A stretch of 64,000 nt of DNA from Moorena producens 3L (GCF_000211815.1 NZ_GL890828.1:28767-92766), one strand, 5' to 3'; shown: positions 1 to 9,302, numbered from the stretch's first letter. Numbers and translations are program-made. Notes: generated by a model not told the origin, from the sequence alone.

Positions 1-303
1 GTCCTAGAAGTCTGTGATTTGATCCTGATTATGAGCGTCAATCCTGGCTTTGGTGGTCAAAGCTTTATTACTGAAGTTGTGCCAAAAATCCGCAAACTCC
101 GTCAGATGTGTGATGAGCGCGGTCTTTCTCCTTGGATTGAAGTTGATGGTGGACTCAAGGTTAACAATACCTGGCAAGTGCTAGAAGCTGGAGCGAATGC
201 GATTGTGGCTGGCTCCGCTGTATTCAAGGCACCAGATTACGCAGAGGCAATTAGCGGTATTCGTAACAGCAAGCGTCCTGAACCCGAATTAGTAACTGCT
301 TAA
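1..303 (+). CDS. rpe: Ribulose-phosphate 3-epimerase, C-terminal part (5' end outside window)
   Basis: Interconverts ribulose 5-phosphate and xylulose 5-phosphate in the Calvin cycle and the pentose phosphate pathway, in the cytosol. The reading frame is open from base 1, so the gene enters from the left. About 100 residues are visible. They carry the family signature MSVNPGFGGQSFI, then WIEVDGG with the metal-binding aspartate, then the phosphate-binding segment AGANAIVAGSAVF. These are the last strands of the TIM barrel. The protein ends in TAA at 301-303, and a weak hairpin follows. The identification is secure. The N-terminal half cannot be judged. Confidence 0.95.
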   Translation, partial: VLEVCDLILIMSVNPGFGGQSFITEVVPKIRKLRQMCDERGLSPWIEVDGGLKVNNTWQVLEAGANAIVAGSAVFKAPDYAEAISGIRNSKRPEPELVTA

Positions 304-342
304 TCAGAAGCATCCCAATTAGGGCAATCTTAACCAAAGGTC

Positions 343-370
343 GAGGGGGCTCATTCTGAGCAGCCCTCTT
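343..370 (+). terminator. Hairpin downstream of rpe, possible terminator
   Basis: GAGGG-GCTC pairs with GAGC-CCCTC across an ATTCT loop with a small internal bulge, followed by only TT. It lies 40 bases after the rpe stop and between convergent genes. The U-tract is poor, so intrinsic termination is uncertain. Confidence 0.4.
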
Positions 371-444
371 CCGACACCCGAGCTCCCTACTCCCTACTCC
401 CGCGCAACCCTAAGGTCATAAGTACCTAAGTTAATTGACAACTA

Positions 445-1938
445 CTACAATCGGCAAAACTTGCGCTCGCGGTCAAATTCTGGATCTTGCCAAGAGAAGG
501 CAAAATGGCTGACTGAGTTAATTTGTGGTGTCACTCGGCGCAATGCCTGCATCTGGTTTTCTAGGGAAGGACGATTTTTTATGGATCTTCCCCAAGTTCC
601 TGCGAGTGCTGGTTTTACGTCTGTTTCCGACGATGCCCACTTAAACACCCGTTTGACTAAATTGGCAATACAACCGGTGTGACCACAAACACCATAAGAC
701 ATGGGATGCCATTCCAGGGAACGGGGAAAATGTTCCCAAGGCTGTAGTCTGGAATCATAACCCATGCGACCTACAACTTGGTTGCCATCGGGGAAAAACA
801 CTGCACCGGCTTGTACCCCAGCTCGCTCTGCTGCCAATTCGCCTAATTTGAGAAAGTCTAATATCCCTTGGGCAGCGTGAGCAACACTGAGTTGCCACAA
901 CTGCCATTGTATAGTTCGAGTACTTTCTCTTGCTGAAGGAGTGCGACCTTGCCAGAGGGGGGTTTTTTCATCAGGGTAGAGCTTTTTGACAGCTTTTATA
1001 TCCTTAGCGCTAATGGAACCCTTACTCAGATAGCGCCGAATTAGCTCCTTACCTTGATTGTTACCAGCCCGTTGATACAGGGCTTGCTTAGCTGCATCAC
1101 TGTAAATCCAAAGATCCTTGACACTGCTGGCCACAGACTGGGAACCTGAACCACGGGGATAGCGAATGTAGTCGAATAAAATCCCATCGGGGCGTCGCTT
1201 TAATACACCCTTAAGCATCTCATAGTAGTCTACCTGGGCTTGTCGATTGTAAGGGTCGATAAATACTTGAGAGCCATCCTTAACTACAGACAAACTCGTT
1301 TCTCCTTGACCATTGCGGGCAAGAATCTGTTGCCGCTCGGCACGATGACCGTAGGTATAACCAAAATTCATTGTAAACATCCAGGCATACACCTGCAAAC
1401 CCCGCTCACGACCTTTTTGAATCGCCTGGGCTAATAAATCTACGTTCTCAGTCCCCGGTTGTTGTATGACTGACGGCCAAGGAGTACGATTATCTGCCTT
1501 TGGTAACAGGACGCGACCATCGTAAAATACTTCAACGTAGACTTGATTGTAGCCTTGGTTCACAATACGGTCTAGGGTTTCCTCAAGGGCTCCAGGACGA
1601 GCATCACAGGGATATAAGCGCACCCAAATTGCTTGATTTTGCGGCCAGGTTTGGGAACGACACTGCTGTAAGAAACTGGCGTGTGCCTGGATAATGGTTT
1701 GGTAGCTGATTTTAGAGTCTGAGTTATTCTTTAAGGAATTAACTCTTAAGCTTTCTTTTTGAGCGATCGCTTCCTGAGTAAAGTGGCAATAAGCTTTTGT
1801 TTTTGCCTCAGCTGTTGGTACCAACCAACACTGACTCAACAGACTACTTCCTACTGCAAGGGCGGCAATCAAGCTACGATGTAGACCTTGCCGGTGTTGC
1901 CTCCGTTTACCAAAACTGTTATACATTCCTAGAAACAC
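445..1938 (-). CDS. Secreted family 10-like glycosyl hydrolase (DUF187/GHL10 type)
   Basis: A 497-residue protein with a positively charged N-terminus (GKRRQHRQGLHR), then a hydrophobic stretch ending near AEA, which is a likely Sec signal with cleavage around residue 45. The mature part has the pattern of the GHL10/DUF187 glycosyl hydrolase-like family: VYVEVFYDGRVLLP, GLQVYAWMFTMNFGY, a YYEMLKGVLKRRPDGILFDYIRYPR segment and HPMSYGVCG. It probably acts on a polysaccharide or envelope glycan in the periplasm; the substrate cannot be told. ATG at 1938 is used; a second ATG four codons in would also leave a signal peptide. It converges on rpe. Confidence 0.75.
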   Translation of the reverse strand: MFLGMYNSFGKRRQHRQGLHRSLIAALAVGSSLLSQCWLVPTAEAKTKAYCHFTQEAIAQKESLRVNSLKNNSDSKISYQTIIQAHASFLQQCRSQTWPQNQAIWVRLYPCDARPGALEETLDRIVNQGYNQVYVEVFYDGRVLLPKADNRTPWPSVIQQPGTENVDLLAQAIQKGRERGLQVYAWMFTMNFGYTYGHRAERQQILARNGQGETSLSVVKDGSQVFIDPYNRQAQVDYYEMLKGVLKRRPDGILFDYIRYPRGSGSQSVASSVKDLWIYSDAAKQALYQRAGNNQGKELIRRYLSKGSISAKDIKAVKKLYPDEKTPLWQGRTPSARESTRTIQWQLWQLSVAHAAQGILDFLKLGELAAERAGVQAGAVFFPDGNQVVGRMGYDSRLQPWEHFPRSLEWHPMSYGVCGHTGCIANLVKRVFKWASSETDVKPALAGTWGRSIKNRPSLENQMQALRRVTPQINSVSHFAFSWQDPEFDRERKFCRL

Positions 1939-2582
1939 TACAAAAGAACAGAAAGTTAGCCAAAAGCCAGCTAACTCATCCCCGATTGGTTCAATATCTT
2001 TGACATCTCCCCCAGGTGCAGCATCAGGGATTCTAAACGGATACTACGAGAGGGTCAGCAAGTCACTAACTCGTTTTCATCCCCGCCGTTATTGCACAGG
2101 GGTTTTTAACTATGATTTTTTCTAAAATTAGCTTTAGCTAGTTATGATCTAGTTTAGGGATAGAAAGGGAAACACCAAGGGAGGGGGTAGAGGTAAATCT
2201 ATAAGTAAATCTATATCGTTTTATTTGATGCATATATCATTAAATTTGTCAACTTTAGATTATACTCCATTAATTATTAGTTAACTAAAGCCCTAGTAGT
2301 GATCAACCCTATAATAATTAGTCTAACCCCTAACCGCTAACGGCTGGCATTACCTTTAAAGGTTTTCAGCTCTCTTAGCAACTGTTCCGGAAAATTCTTA
2401 CTGATTACGAGAGTTAGGGTAGGAGCAGGGAAAGAATTGGCCAATAGTTTTAGATCATCGATAATCCTACCCTCCCTTGCCTGGGATGTTCTCAAGAAAC
2501 CTGAAGATAGGACAGGTTTATACTGGCAATTTTTTGTTCACCCGGCTTATGCCTCGCCTACAATAGGCGAGGTGTGGACAGC
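1939..2582. other. Gene-free spacer
   Basis: AT-rich spacer between two leftward genes. It should hold the promoter of the glycosidase-like gene at its left end. At 2552-2572 there is a perfect 8-bp hairpin (cctcgcct/aggcgagg, 5-base loop) just past the psb27 stop. No T-run follows it on the psb27 strand, so it is a weak terminator candidate. I see no further gene or repeat family here. Confidence 0.4.
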
Positions 2583-3005
2583 TTAAGCGCCCCGTTTGAG
2601 AGAACGCTCGACTTGGGAAAATTCCTGCTCTAGACGATCCTTCACCTTTTTCGGTAAAGGGCGATTGGGATAGGAACTGTAGTAACCAGCCAAGGAATTG
2701 ACAGCAGTTCGCATGGTAGTGAAGGAATTGAGGGTAGACACAGATCTATCTCTGCGGTAGCGCGAGGCATAGTCATTCATCAGTAGAGTGGCTTTTTCAC
2801 GAATTGCCGTCTTATCTGGTGAATCTTCTGGTAATTCAAGGGCTTGTCTTAATTCTTGTAGAGCAGTTATTGTATCCTGACGGTAATCTCCTGTTAAGCC
2901 TGTACCACTTGAGGCACAACCAGTTAAACCGATAACCATAACCAGTACCAGGGCAATAAAACCTGATAAGTAGCGCTTTATTAGCATGATTGACATCAAA
3001 TCCAA
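2583..3005 (-). CDS. psb27: Photosystem II assembly lipoprotein Psb27
   Basis: A lumenal lipoprotein that binds CP43 during assembly and repair of photosystem II, before the oxygen-evolving cluster is built. The 140-residue product has an N-terminal hydrophobic helix and a lipobox (LTGCAS), so cysteine 30 or so is the lipidated residue. The rest matches the four-helix Psb27 fold: YRQDTITALQELRQALELPED, a central basic segment SRYRRDRSVS, and LAGYYSSYPNRPLPKKVKDRLEQEF. Three in-frame ATGs lie at 3005, 2996 and 2987. The one at 2987 (MLIKRY) would give the shortest signal peptide and may be the real start. It is a single gene, upstream of the glycosidase-like gene. Confidence 0.92.
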   Translation of the reverse strand: MDLMSIMLIKRYLSGFIALVLVMVIGLTGCASSGTGLTGDYRQDTITALQELRQALELPEDSPDKTAIREKATLLMNDYASRYRRDRSVSTLNSFTTMRTAVNSLAGYYSSYPNRPLPKKVKDRLEQEFSQVERSLKRGA

Positions 3006-3152
3006 TTTTATAATCAGATTTGATCCTATCTTGAATTGGTACTGGGGGGAGCATCCCCATCAGAAAAAAAAATCCCACGGGCGTGTTGCCATGGAATGTG
3101 TAGTCTCAGATCAAATCTGCCACGAGTTGGGTTTGAAACACAAGGTTTCGCT

Positions 3153-3181
3153 ACATTTCGCCCCATTTTAGGGCAAAATGT
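3153..3181 (-). terminator. Hairpin at the 3' end of the pst operon
   Basis: An 11-bp stem with one mismatch (acatttcgccc/gggcaaaatgt) and a 7-base loop, starting 10 bases past the pstB stop on the minus strand. There is no clear U-tract, so it may end or stabilise the transcript rather than act as a classic intrinsic terminator. Confidence 0.4.
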
Positions 3182-3190
3182 GAGGGGGAT

Positions 3191-4021
3191 TTAGCCGAAA
3201 CGCCCACTAACATAGTCCCTGGTGGCTTCCTGCTGAGGATTTTGGAAGATGACTTCAGTTCTATTGAACTCTACTAAATAGCCTTGTTTACCACCTGTTT
3301 CCGTTGCCCTAGCGTTATAGAAAGCTGTCATGTCTGCTACTCGGGTAGCTTGTTGCATGTTGTGGGTAACGATAACAATGGTGTATTTTTCTTTCAGCTC
3401 GTGCATTAGTTCTTCCACTTTGAGGGTGGAGATGGGGTCAAGAGCGGAGCAAGGTTCATCCATCAACAACACTTCTGGCTTAATGGCTAAGGCGCGAGCA
3501 ATACACAAACGCTGTTGTTGACCGCCAGATAGAGACAGACCACTCTGTCTTAGTTTATCTTTGACTTCATCCCAGAGGGCAGCTTGTCGGAGACTGCGCT
3601 CCACTAATTCATCCATGTCCCCTTGATAGCCATTAATCCGGGCTCCGAAGGCAATATTTTCATAAATGGATTTGGGAAAAGGGTTTGGCTTTTGGAATAC
3701 CATGCCAATGCGGCGACGTACTTCTTCAATGCTGTTGTCAAACTTTTTATCATAGAGATTTTCCCCATGGAAGGTTATTCTACCTGTCACCCTTGCTCCC
3801 GGAATCAGGTCGTTTAAGCGATTAAAACACCGCAACAAGGTGCTTTTTCCACAACCGGAAGGTCCGATAAAGGCAGTAACTTGGTTTTTCGGAATATCTA
3901 AATAGACATCTTTGACTGCTAAAAATGATCCATAGTAGACGGAAACTTTTTCAGCCCGTAAAACCGGTTCTTCTACTTCTAAATAAGAACTTGTGGACTC
4001 GATAACTTGGTTGGTATTCAT
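3191..4021 (-). CDS. pstB: Phosphate ABC transporter ATPase PstB
   Basis: Cytoplasmic ATPase that drives high-affinity phosphate import through PstC-PstA. With ATG at 4021 it has 276 residues, close to the usual 250-270. Walker A GPSGCGKST is at 53-61, followed by the Q-loop segment VFQKPNPFPKSIYENI typical of PstB, the signature LSGGQQQR and Walker B VLLMDEPCSALD. The frame stays open upstream to 4165, which would overlap pstA by 47 bases and add 48 residues with no family match; MEKF at 4078 is also possible but has its AAAGGA directly abutting the ATG. It is the last gene of pstS-C-A-B. Confidence 0.95.
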   Translation of the reverse strand: MNTNQVIESTSSYLEVEEPVLRAEKVSVYYGSFLAVKDVYLDIPKNQVTAFIGPSGCGKSTLLRCFNRLNDLIPGARVTGRITFHGENLYDKKFDNSIEEVRRRIGMVFQKPNPFPKSIYENIAFGARINGYQGDMDELVERSLRQAALWDEVKDKLRQSGLSLSGGQQQRLCIARALAIKPEVLLMDEPCSALDPISTLKVEELMHELKEKYTIVIVTHNMQQATRVADMTAFYNARATETGGKQGYLVEFNRTEVIFQNPQQEATRDYVSGRFG

Positions 4022-4118
4022 AGTTAAATCATCTGTGTAATTGTTAACTTTTGAAATCAAAACTGAAAACTTTTCCATTCCTTTGAATCGGTATTTTAAT
4101 AGTGGGTATTGTAAATTA

Positions 4119-5027
4119 CTATCTATTGGTTTGGAATTTGTTGCGTAGGAAAATTGCTCCAGCATTCATGACCAACAGCACTATCATCAACATCACAATT
4201 CCCGCTGCCGCGTTAGTGTGAAAGGCTTCTTGGGGACGGGAGATCCAGTTGTAAACTTGAATTGGCAGTGCAGTAAATGGATCTTGTGGGTTCATGGGCG
4301 GCCTGGTAATAAAGCTCAAGGCTCCGATAGTGATCAAAGGAGCAGTTTCCCCAATTGCCCTTGACAGTGCCAAAATAGTTCCTGTCAGGATACCAGGTAA
4401 AGCGAGAGGAAAAATATGCTCTCGAATCACTTGCCAACGAGTTGCTCCTAAGGCATAACCCGCTTGACGCAAACTGTTGGGAATTGCCCGTAGACTTTCA
4501 CGGGTGGCAACAATAATGATAGGCAGAATTAACAACGACAGGGTTAGGGCACCAGTTAGTATGCTCCTACCATTAGTAATGGGAGCCAACCACCGAACAA
4601 ACACTTGTAACCCCAATAAGCCGTAAATAATTGAAGGTACAGCAGCGAGGTTAGCGATGTTGATTTCAATAATCTGGGTCAACAGGTTGTCAGTGGCATA
4701 TTCTTCTAAGTAAATAGCCGCCCCTACTCCCAAGGGAAAAGAGACCATTGCTGTTATCACCAACAGCCATACACTACCGATTAAGGGAGGAAAAATACCA
4801 GCTTGGTCTGGTTTACGGGAGGGAGGACTGCTGATAAATTGTCCATTAAGCCGGGGCAGACCATCGAGAAAAACATCAATCAGCAATACTGCCAGTATCA
4901 CTAGCCCAAAAAAGATGGCAACCCAGGCAGCAATGGCGAAGATTTTATCAAAGTTATAGCGCTTGGGTAGCGCGAGGTTGAAGTAACCTGGGGAATCGTC
5001 TCCTAGAGGTTTTAGGTCTTGTGCCAT
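4119..5027 (-). CDS. pstA: Phosphate ABC transporter permease PstA
   Basis: Inner-membrane permease of the phosphate transporter. About six hydrophobic segments are visible, starting with FAIAAWVAIFFGLVILAVLLI. The permease loop ALGATRWQVIREHIFPLALPGILTGTILALSRAIGETAPL is the EAA-type contact site for the ATPase. The start at 5027 gives 302 residues and overlaps the pstC stop by one base (TAATG), which implies translational coupling. A longer frame to 5063 would run into pstC. It works with pstC as a heterodimer. Confidence 0.95.
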   Translation of the reverse strand: MAQDLKPLGDDSPGYFNLALPKRYNFDKIFAIAAWVAIFFGLVILAVLLIDVFLDGLPRLNGQFISSPPSRKPDQAGIFPPLIGSVWLLVITAMVSFPLGVGAAIYLEEYATDNLLTQIIEINIANLAAVPSIIYGLLGLQVFVRWLAPITNGRSILTGALTLSLLILPIIIVATRESLRAIPNSLRQAGYALGATRWQVIREHIFPLALPGILTGTILALSRAIGETAPLITIGALSFITRPPMNPQDPFTALPIQVYNWISRPQEAFHTNAAAGIVMLMIVLLVMNAGAIFLRNKFQTNR

Positions 5028-5968
5028 TAGTCGTATTTCTCCCGAAAGCGGCGGACAAACCAAAAGCTAAAGATATTTAGGGCTAAGGTAAGTAAGAACA
5101 GGGTCATGCCTACAGAAAAAATAGTTTTGTAGGCTAGGGAACCTGCTGGTGTATCTCCTAAGCTGACCTGAACAATATAGGCTGTCATGGTCATCACTGG
5201 TACTAGGGGATTTACTCCTAAGGTGGGATTTTGACCGGCAGCAATGCTAACAATCATGGTTTCACCCACAGCACGGGAAACCGCTAGTACGAAGGAAGCA
5301 ACAATTCCAGATAATGCTGCTGGTATTACTACTCCGATAATGGTTTCTCGTTTAGTTGCCCCCAAGGCATAAGCACCTTGTCTTAAACTATTGGGTACAG
5401 CATAGATAGCATCTTCACTGAGGGAAGCTACCATGGGAATAATGGCTATTCCTAAAACAATCCCAGCGCTTAAGGCATTGAATCCTTGTAACCCGGGAAT
5501 AAATGTTTTTAAGAAGGGGCTAACTAGCATCAGGGCGAAGTAACCGAATACTACCGTAGGAACCCCTGCTAATATTTCTAGGGCAGGTTTGAGCCAACGA
5601 CGGATACCAGGAGATGCATATTCACTTAAGCAGATAGCTGCCAGCAATCCCAAGGGTAATGCCACCATCAGCGCGATTACAGAGGTCAGGAAGGTGGCAC
5701 TAATCAGTACAAAAATGCCAAATTTGGGATTAGCAAACAAGGGAGTCCATGCTGTATCAGTCAGGAATTTCCAGAGTGATACTTCTTGGAAAAATGCTAC
5801 TGTTTCAAATATTAGGGTTAGAACAATGCCGATGGTAGTTGCGACAGAAACAAAGGCAAAGGTAGCAAAAACTATTTTTACTACCAGTTCTACCCGCTTG
5901 TTTAATTGCCGGTTTGGTCGAAACATCTCAGAGTCTGATGACTCAAAAGATGGCGGAGTGGTAGTCAT
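5027..5968 (-). CDS. pstC: Phosphate ABC transporter permease PstC
   Basis: Partner permease of PstA, 313 residues. After a hydrophilic N-terminus of about 30 residues come the hydrophobic segments IVFATFAFVSVATTIGIVLTLIFETVAFF, FVLISATFLTSVIALMVALPLGLLAAICL and others. The EAA-type loop ALGATKRETIIGVVIPAALSGIVASFVLAVSRAVGETMIV contacts PstB. It ends in the TAATG overlap with pstA. It lies about 290 bases downstream of pstS, with small tandem repeats between them. Confidence 0.95.
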   Translation of the reverse strand: MTTTPPSFESSDSEMFRPNRQLNKRVELVVKIVFATFAFVSVATTIGIVLTLIFETVAFFQEVSLWKFLTDTAWTPLFANPKFGIFVLISATFLTSVIALMVALPLGLLAAICLSEYASPGIRRWLKPALEILAGVPTVVFGYFALMLVSPFLKTFIPGLQGFNALSAGIVLGIAIIPMVASLSEDAIYAVPNSLRQGAYALGATKRETIIGVVIPAALSGIVASFVLAVSRAVGETMIVSIAAGQNPTLGVNPLVPVMTMTAYIVQVSLGDTPAGSLAYKTIFSVGMTLFLLTLALNIFSFWFVRRFREKYD

Positions 5969-6261
5969 TGGTAAAGTTTTAAGTGTGAAGGAGCAAGTGT
6001 GTTCGCTTGATAGCGTTCTGTAAGGGTAGGATGAAGTGCGAATGATAAAGGATAAAGGATGAAGGATGAAGTGTGAGAAATTAAGTGTGAGAAATCAAGT
6101 GTGAGGAATCAAGTGTGAGGAATGAAATAATTATACTGATAGATGTACTTATGATATCTATCAAGGTGACTTACAAGCAAGGTGACTTAGCAACTTGTAT
6201 TTTTTCGGCCTTCATCCTTCATCTTTCATCCTTCAGACTTTAAGAAATCCTTTACTATTCT
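5969..6261. repeat. Short tandem repeats in the pstS-pstC spacer
   Basis: The spacer inside the pst operon carries several copies of a 13-14 base unit resembling aagtgtgagaaat at about 6069-6125, next to aaggatgaaggatgaag. An inverted counterpart, ccttcatccttcatctttcatccttc, lies at 6211-6236. The two arms can pair in RNA. This could stabilise the pstS part of the transcript, which binding-protein genes often need; that role is inference. Confidence 0.55.
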
Positions 6262-7257
6262 TTATTTCTCTAATAGCTCTTTAACTTTGGATCCTTTAGG
6301 AGCATTAGCAAAGACTGTACCGACTGTGCCTTCGCTAAAGCGCTTTCTCACCAGCATCATAATGTCTTCTGGCATGGGCACATAGCCAACTTCGGAGATT
6401 AATTTAGAATTTTCTGCTGCCAAATGATACTCTACAAAAGCTTTAACTTCCGGTCGATTCGCCGCCTCTTTATTGACATAGATAAACTCTGGGCGAGATA
6501 GAGGTTTGTAACTCCCATCGGCAATAGTTGCTTTGTTAGGCGCAACACAACCACTTCCTCCATTAATCTCTAGCAGTTTGAGTTTATCTTTGTTTTCTTC
6601 GTAGTAGGCGTAACCAAAGAAGGCTAGTCCACCCTTATCAGTAGATACCCCTTGCACCAGCAAATTGTCATCTTCACTAGCGGTATAGTCGCCCCGAGAG
6701 CCAGCGTCTTTACCAACCGTGTTTTCCATAAAGTAGTCATAGGTTCCGGAGTCAGTTCCTGGACCATAAAGTCCTAGTTTGGTATCAGGGAAACCAGGAC
6801 GAATTTGCTTCCAGTTGTTGACTTTGTCTTGAGCTGCTGGCTCCCAGATTTTTTTGAGTTCAGCGGTTTTTAGGCAGCTAGCAAAGTTATTTTCTTTGTT
6901 AACTACCACAGAAAGTCCATCAAAGGCGATGGGTAATTCGATGTACTCAATTCCTCCCTTCTTGCAAAGTTCTATTTCTGATGCTTTGATCGGACGGGAG
7001 CCGTTGGAAATATCCGTTTCTCGAGCACAAAACTTCTTGAATCCACCACCAGTACCAGAGATACCGACGGTAACTTTGATTCCCGGATTGGCTTTCTGGA
7101 ACTCTTCCGCCATTGCCTCAGAGATGGGAAATACGGTACTGGAACCATCTACCTCAACTGTAGCTGTGGGGGCTGAACCACCACCACAGGATGTAATGCC
7201 CACGGCTAAGGTGGTGATCAATGCTATTGACAATAAAGAATTCTTTTGAGACAACAT
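6262..7257 (-). CDS. pstS: Phosphate-binding periplasmic protein PstS/SphX
   Basis: Captures phosphate in the periplasm and hands it to PstC-PstA. The 331-residue product has a lipoprotein-type signal (ALITTLAVGITSCGGG, so it may be lipid-anchored). It then shows the PstS pattern: VDGSSTVFPISEAMAEEF, GTGGGFKKFCARETDISNGSRPI, PGTDSGTYDYF and GYVPMPED. The motifs around SSTVFP and SGTYDYF form the phosphate pocket. First gene of the operon; a Pho box lies 60-100 bases upstream. No strong ribosome binding site is visible before ATG 7257. Confidence 0.95.
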   Translation of the reverse strand: MLSQKNSLLSIALITTLAVGITSCGGGSAPTATVEVDGSSTVFPISEAMAEEFQKANPGIKVTVGISGTGGGFKKFCARETDISNGSRPIKASEIELCKKGGIEYIELPIAFDGLSVVVNKENNFASCLKTAELKKIWEPAAQDKVNNWKQIRPGFPDTKLGLYGPGTDSGTYDYFMENTVGKDAGSRGDYTASEDDNLLVQGVSTDKGGLAFFGYAYYEENKDKLKLLEINGGSGCVAPNKATIADGSYKPLSRPEFIYVNKEAANRPEVKAFVEYHLAAENSKLISEVGYVPMPEDIMMLVRKRFSEGTVGTVFANAPKGSKVKELLEK

Positions 7258-7317
7258 GGAATTGGCTTAATTATTTTAGGCGTCACAGCCGGAGTGTAGC
7301 GCTCCATCATCAAGACT

Positions 7318-7359
7318 AGGTTAAGCTTTGGGTTAAATTTTAATTAAGAAAAGGTTAAA
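7318..7359 (-). promoter_or_regulatory. Pho box (SphR/PhoB-type operator) upstream of pstS
   Basis: Read on the pstS strand there are four copies of an 8-base unit close to CTTAACCT: TTTAACCT, CTTAATTA, TTTAACCC and CTTAACCT. They start 11, 11 and 12 bases apart, so they lie on one face of the helix. This is the known layout of cyanobacterial Pho boxes bound by SphR under phosphate starvation. The second copy is the weakest. The box ends 60 bases before the pstS ATG and also lies about 90 bases upstream of bioB on the other strand. Confidence 0.85.
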
Positions 7360-7451
7360 TTTATAGTTGGTGTAGTAGGTTTCACTAGCTAACTTACTCT
7401 AAGGTGGTATAGTGAAGGGTGCCTTTAAAGCTGATATATGTGGGAGATACT

Positions 7452-8600
7452 GTGGTTCAAGCACCTTTGTCAACTGCTGTAGGTCTATCTGTAGATTTAT
7501 CAACTACACCAGCAAGTACACTAGCAAGTACACCAGGAAGTACACCAGAACAATGCTTAACATCCCCAGCATCCCTGAATCAGTGGCTACAAAAGCTAAC
7601 TGAGGGGATTATTGCAGGCGATCGCATTACTAGAGAGCAAGCCTTAGCCCTGACCAAACTCGAAGGGCAAGATAATATATTGCTGCTGTGCCAAGCAGCT
7701 GACAAAGTGCGCCAAGCCTGCTGTGGTAATACCGTGGATTTGTGTAGTATCGTCAATGTCAAATCTGGCGGCTGCTCAGAAAACTGTGGCTTCTGTGCCC
7801 AGTCGGCTCACCATCCTGGCGTTGATTCCCCGATTTATGGTCTTAAGTCTAAGGAAGAGATTATGGCTCAAGCTAAGGCAGCTGAAGCGGCTGGAGCCAA
7901 ACGTTTTTGCCTAGTGAGTCAGGGACGTGGACCAAAGTACAGTAGTCCTAAATCGAAAGAGTTTGAACAAATTCTGGAAACGGTACGGGAGATTATTGCC
8001 GAAACCAGCATTAAGCCTTGCTGTGCTTTGGGAGAAGTGACCTCGGAACAAGCCCAAGCCCTGAAAGAAGCTGGGGTAACTCGCTACAACCACAACTTAG
8101 AAACCTCAGAGCGGTTTTTCCCAGAAATTGTCACTACTCACAGCTGGCGCGATCGCGTCGAGACGATCCAGAACTTGAAAGCAGTTGGGATTCAAGCCTG
8201 CACTGGTGGCATTATGGGCATGGGAGAAAGCTGGGAAGACCGAGTGGATTTAGCTCTAGCCCTGGGGGAGTTAAAGGTGGAATCAGTACCCCTGAACTTG
8301 CTCAATCCTCGGTCTGGAACCCCTTTGGGAGAATCTGGGAAGCTAGACCCCTATGAAGCACTAAAAGCGATCGCAATTTTCCGGATGATCCTACCTAAGC
8401 AAATCCTGCGCTATGCTGGTGGGCGAGAAGCCGTGATGGGTGAATTGCAGGCAAAAGGGCTAAAATCCGGAATCAATGCTATGCTGATTGGACACTACCT
8501 CACCACTCTGGGACAGCCACCAGAGCAAGACCACGCTATGCTGGACTCTTTGGGTCTAACCGGTGGTGAAGCTCCGATTCCCGGAGAATATAACTCTTAG
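7452..8600 (+). CDS. bioB: Biotin synthase
   Basis: Radical SAM enzyme that inserts sulfur into dethiobiotin, the last step of biotin synthesis. The cluster motif CxxxCxxC (CSENCGFC) is at 108-115. It is followed by YNHNLETS, GIMGMGES and LNLLNPRSGTPL, all typical of BioB. GTG at 7452 is preferred because GGGAG sits five bases upstream; the frame is open to a GTG at 7419 without such a site. The first 30 residues are a low-complexity Thr/Ser/Pro stretch (from about 7500) absent from usual BioB and perhaps expanded from a small tandem repeat. bioY follows 37 bases downstream. Confidence 0.95.
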   Translation: MVQAPLSTAVGLSVDLSTTPASTLASTPGSTPEQCLTSPASLNQWLQKLTEGIIAGDRITREQALALTKLEGQDNILLLCQAADKVRQACCGNTVDLCSIVNVKSGGCSENCGFCAQSAHHPGVDSPIYGLKSKEEIMAQAKAAEAAGAKRFCLVSQGRGPKYSSPKSKEFEQILETVREIIAETSIKPCCALGEVTSEQAQALKEAGVTRYNHNLETSERFFPEIVTTHSWRDRVETIQNLKAVGIQACTGGIMGMGESWEDRVDLALALGELKVESVPLNLLNPRSGTPLGESGKLDPYEALKAIAIFRMILPKQILRYAGGREAVMGELQAKGLKSGINAMLIGHYLTTLGQPPEQDHAMLDSLGLTGGEAPIPGEYNS

Positions 8601-8637
8601 AATAAATAGCCAGAATAAATAGATTATCGATGTAACT

Positions 8638-9222
8638 GTGTCTGCTCCCAATGAGATTTTGTGGGCCATAATTGGTTTGCTGCTGACAATCGGCGGCACG
8701 TTTCTAGAAGCCTTCTTTGTCTCCAATCCACCCTGGGATTGGTCAACTCAAGGTGTTCAAACTATATCCCTAGGGGTTACCTATCAGATTGGAGCAGTCC
8801 TACTAGCTGCTTGTTTAGGAGGCAGAAATGCTGGTGCTCTTTCTCAAATTGCCTATGTTGTGATCGGGTTGAACCTCCCAGTCTTTACTCAAGGTGGAGG
8901 TATTGGCTATATCAAGGAACCCAGCTTTGGATACATACTAGGCTTTATTGCCGGAGCCTGGGTGTGTGGTTTTTTAGCCTTTCGCGTACAACCACGAGTC
9001 GAAACATTGGCATTTAGCTGCCTATGTGGTTTACTAACCATCCATGCCTATGGTGTCGGCTATTTGATGATTTTCCACGGCATCAATTGGTCAGTGCTTG
9101 GGGCTGAGCCTCTCATGGAAGCCATCATGAAATATACCATTTCACCTTTACCGAGTCAGCTAGTGGTAATTTGTTCTGTCACCGTTGTGGCATTTGCTCT
9201 ACGGCAGTTGATGTTTTATTGA
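8638..9222 (+). CDS. bioY: Biotin transporter substrate-binding subunit BioY
   Basis: Membrane S-component for biotin uptake, 194 residues with about six hydrophobic segments. The conserved GAVLLAACLGGRNAGALSQIAYVVIGLNLPVFTQGGGIGYIKEPSFGYILGFIAGAW region is the BioY core. The start is GTG at 8638 with no strong ribosome binding site, so it may be translated by coupling to bioB. Synthesis and uptake of the same vitamin sit in one transcription unit. No T-component is nearby; the ECF-like ATPase at 26.5 kb is a possible but unproven partner. Confidence 0.9.
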   Translation: MSAPNEILWAIIGLLLTIGGTFLEAFFVSNPPWDWSTQGVQTISLGVTYQIGAVLLAACLGGRNAGALSQIAYVVIGLNLPVFTQGGGIGYIKEPSFGYILGFIAGAWVCGFLAFRVQPRVETLAFSCLCGLLTIHAYGVGYLMIFHGINWSVLGAEPLMEAIMKYTISPLPSQLVVICSVTVVAFALRQLMFY

Positions 9223-9302
9223 TAGTCATTGGTAAAAATAAATTTGTTAATTGCTAAGGTTTAATTAACGAACGGCTACTCACTAGATGTGTAAAACGGC
9301 TT

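Noticed and set aside
2552..2572. psb27 terminator
   Set aside because: A perfect hairpin exists but no U-tract follows on the psb27 strand, so I only note it in the spacer.
4022..4165. Longer PstB start at 4165
   Set aside because: It would overlap pstA by 47 bases and add residues with no family similarity.
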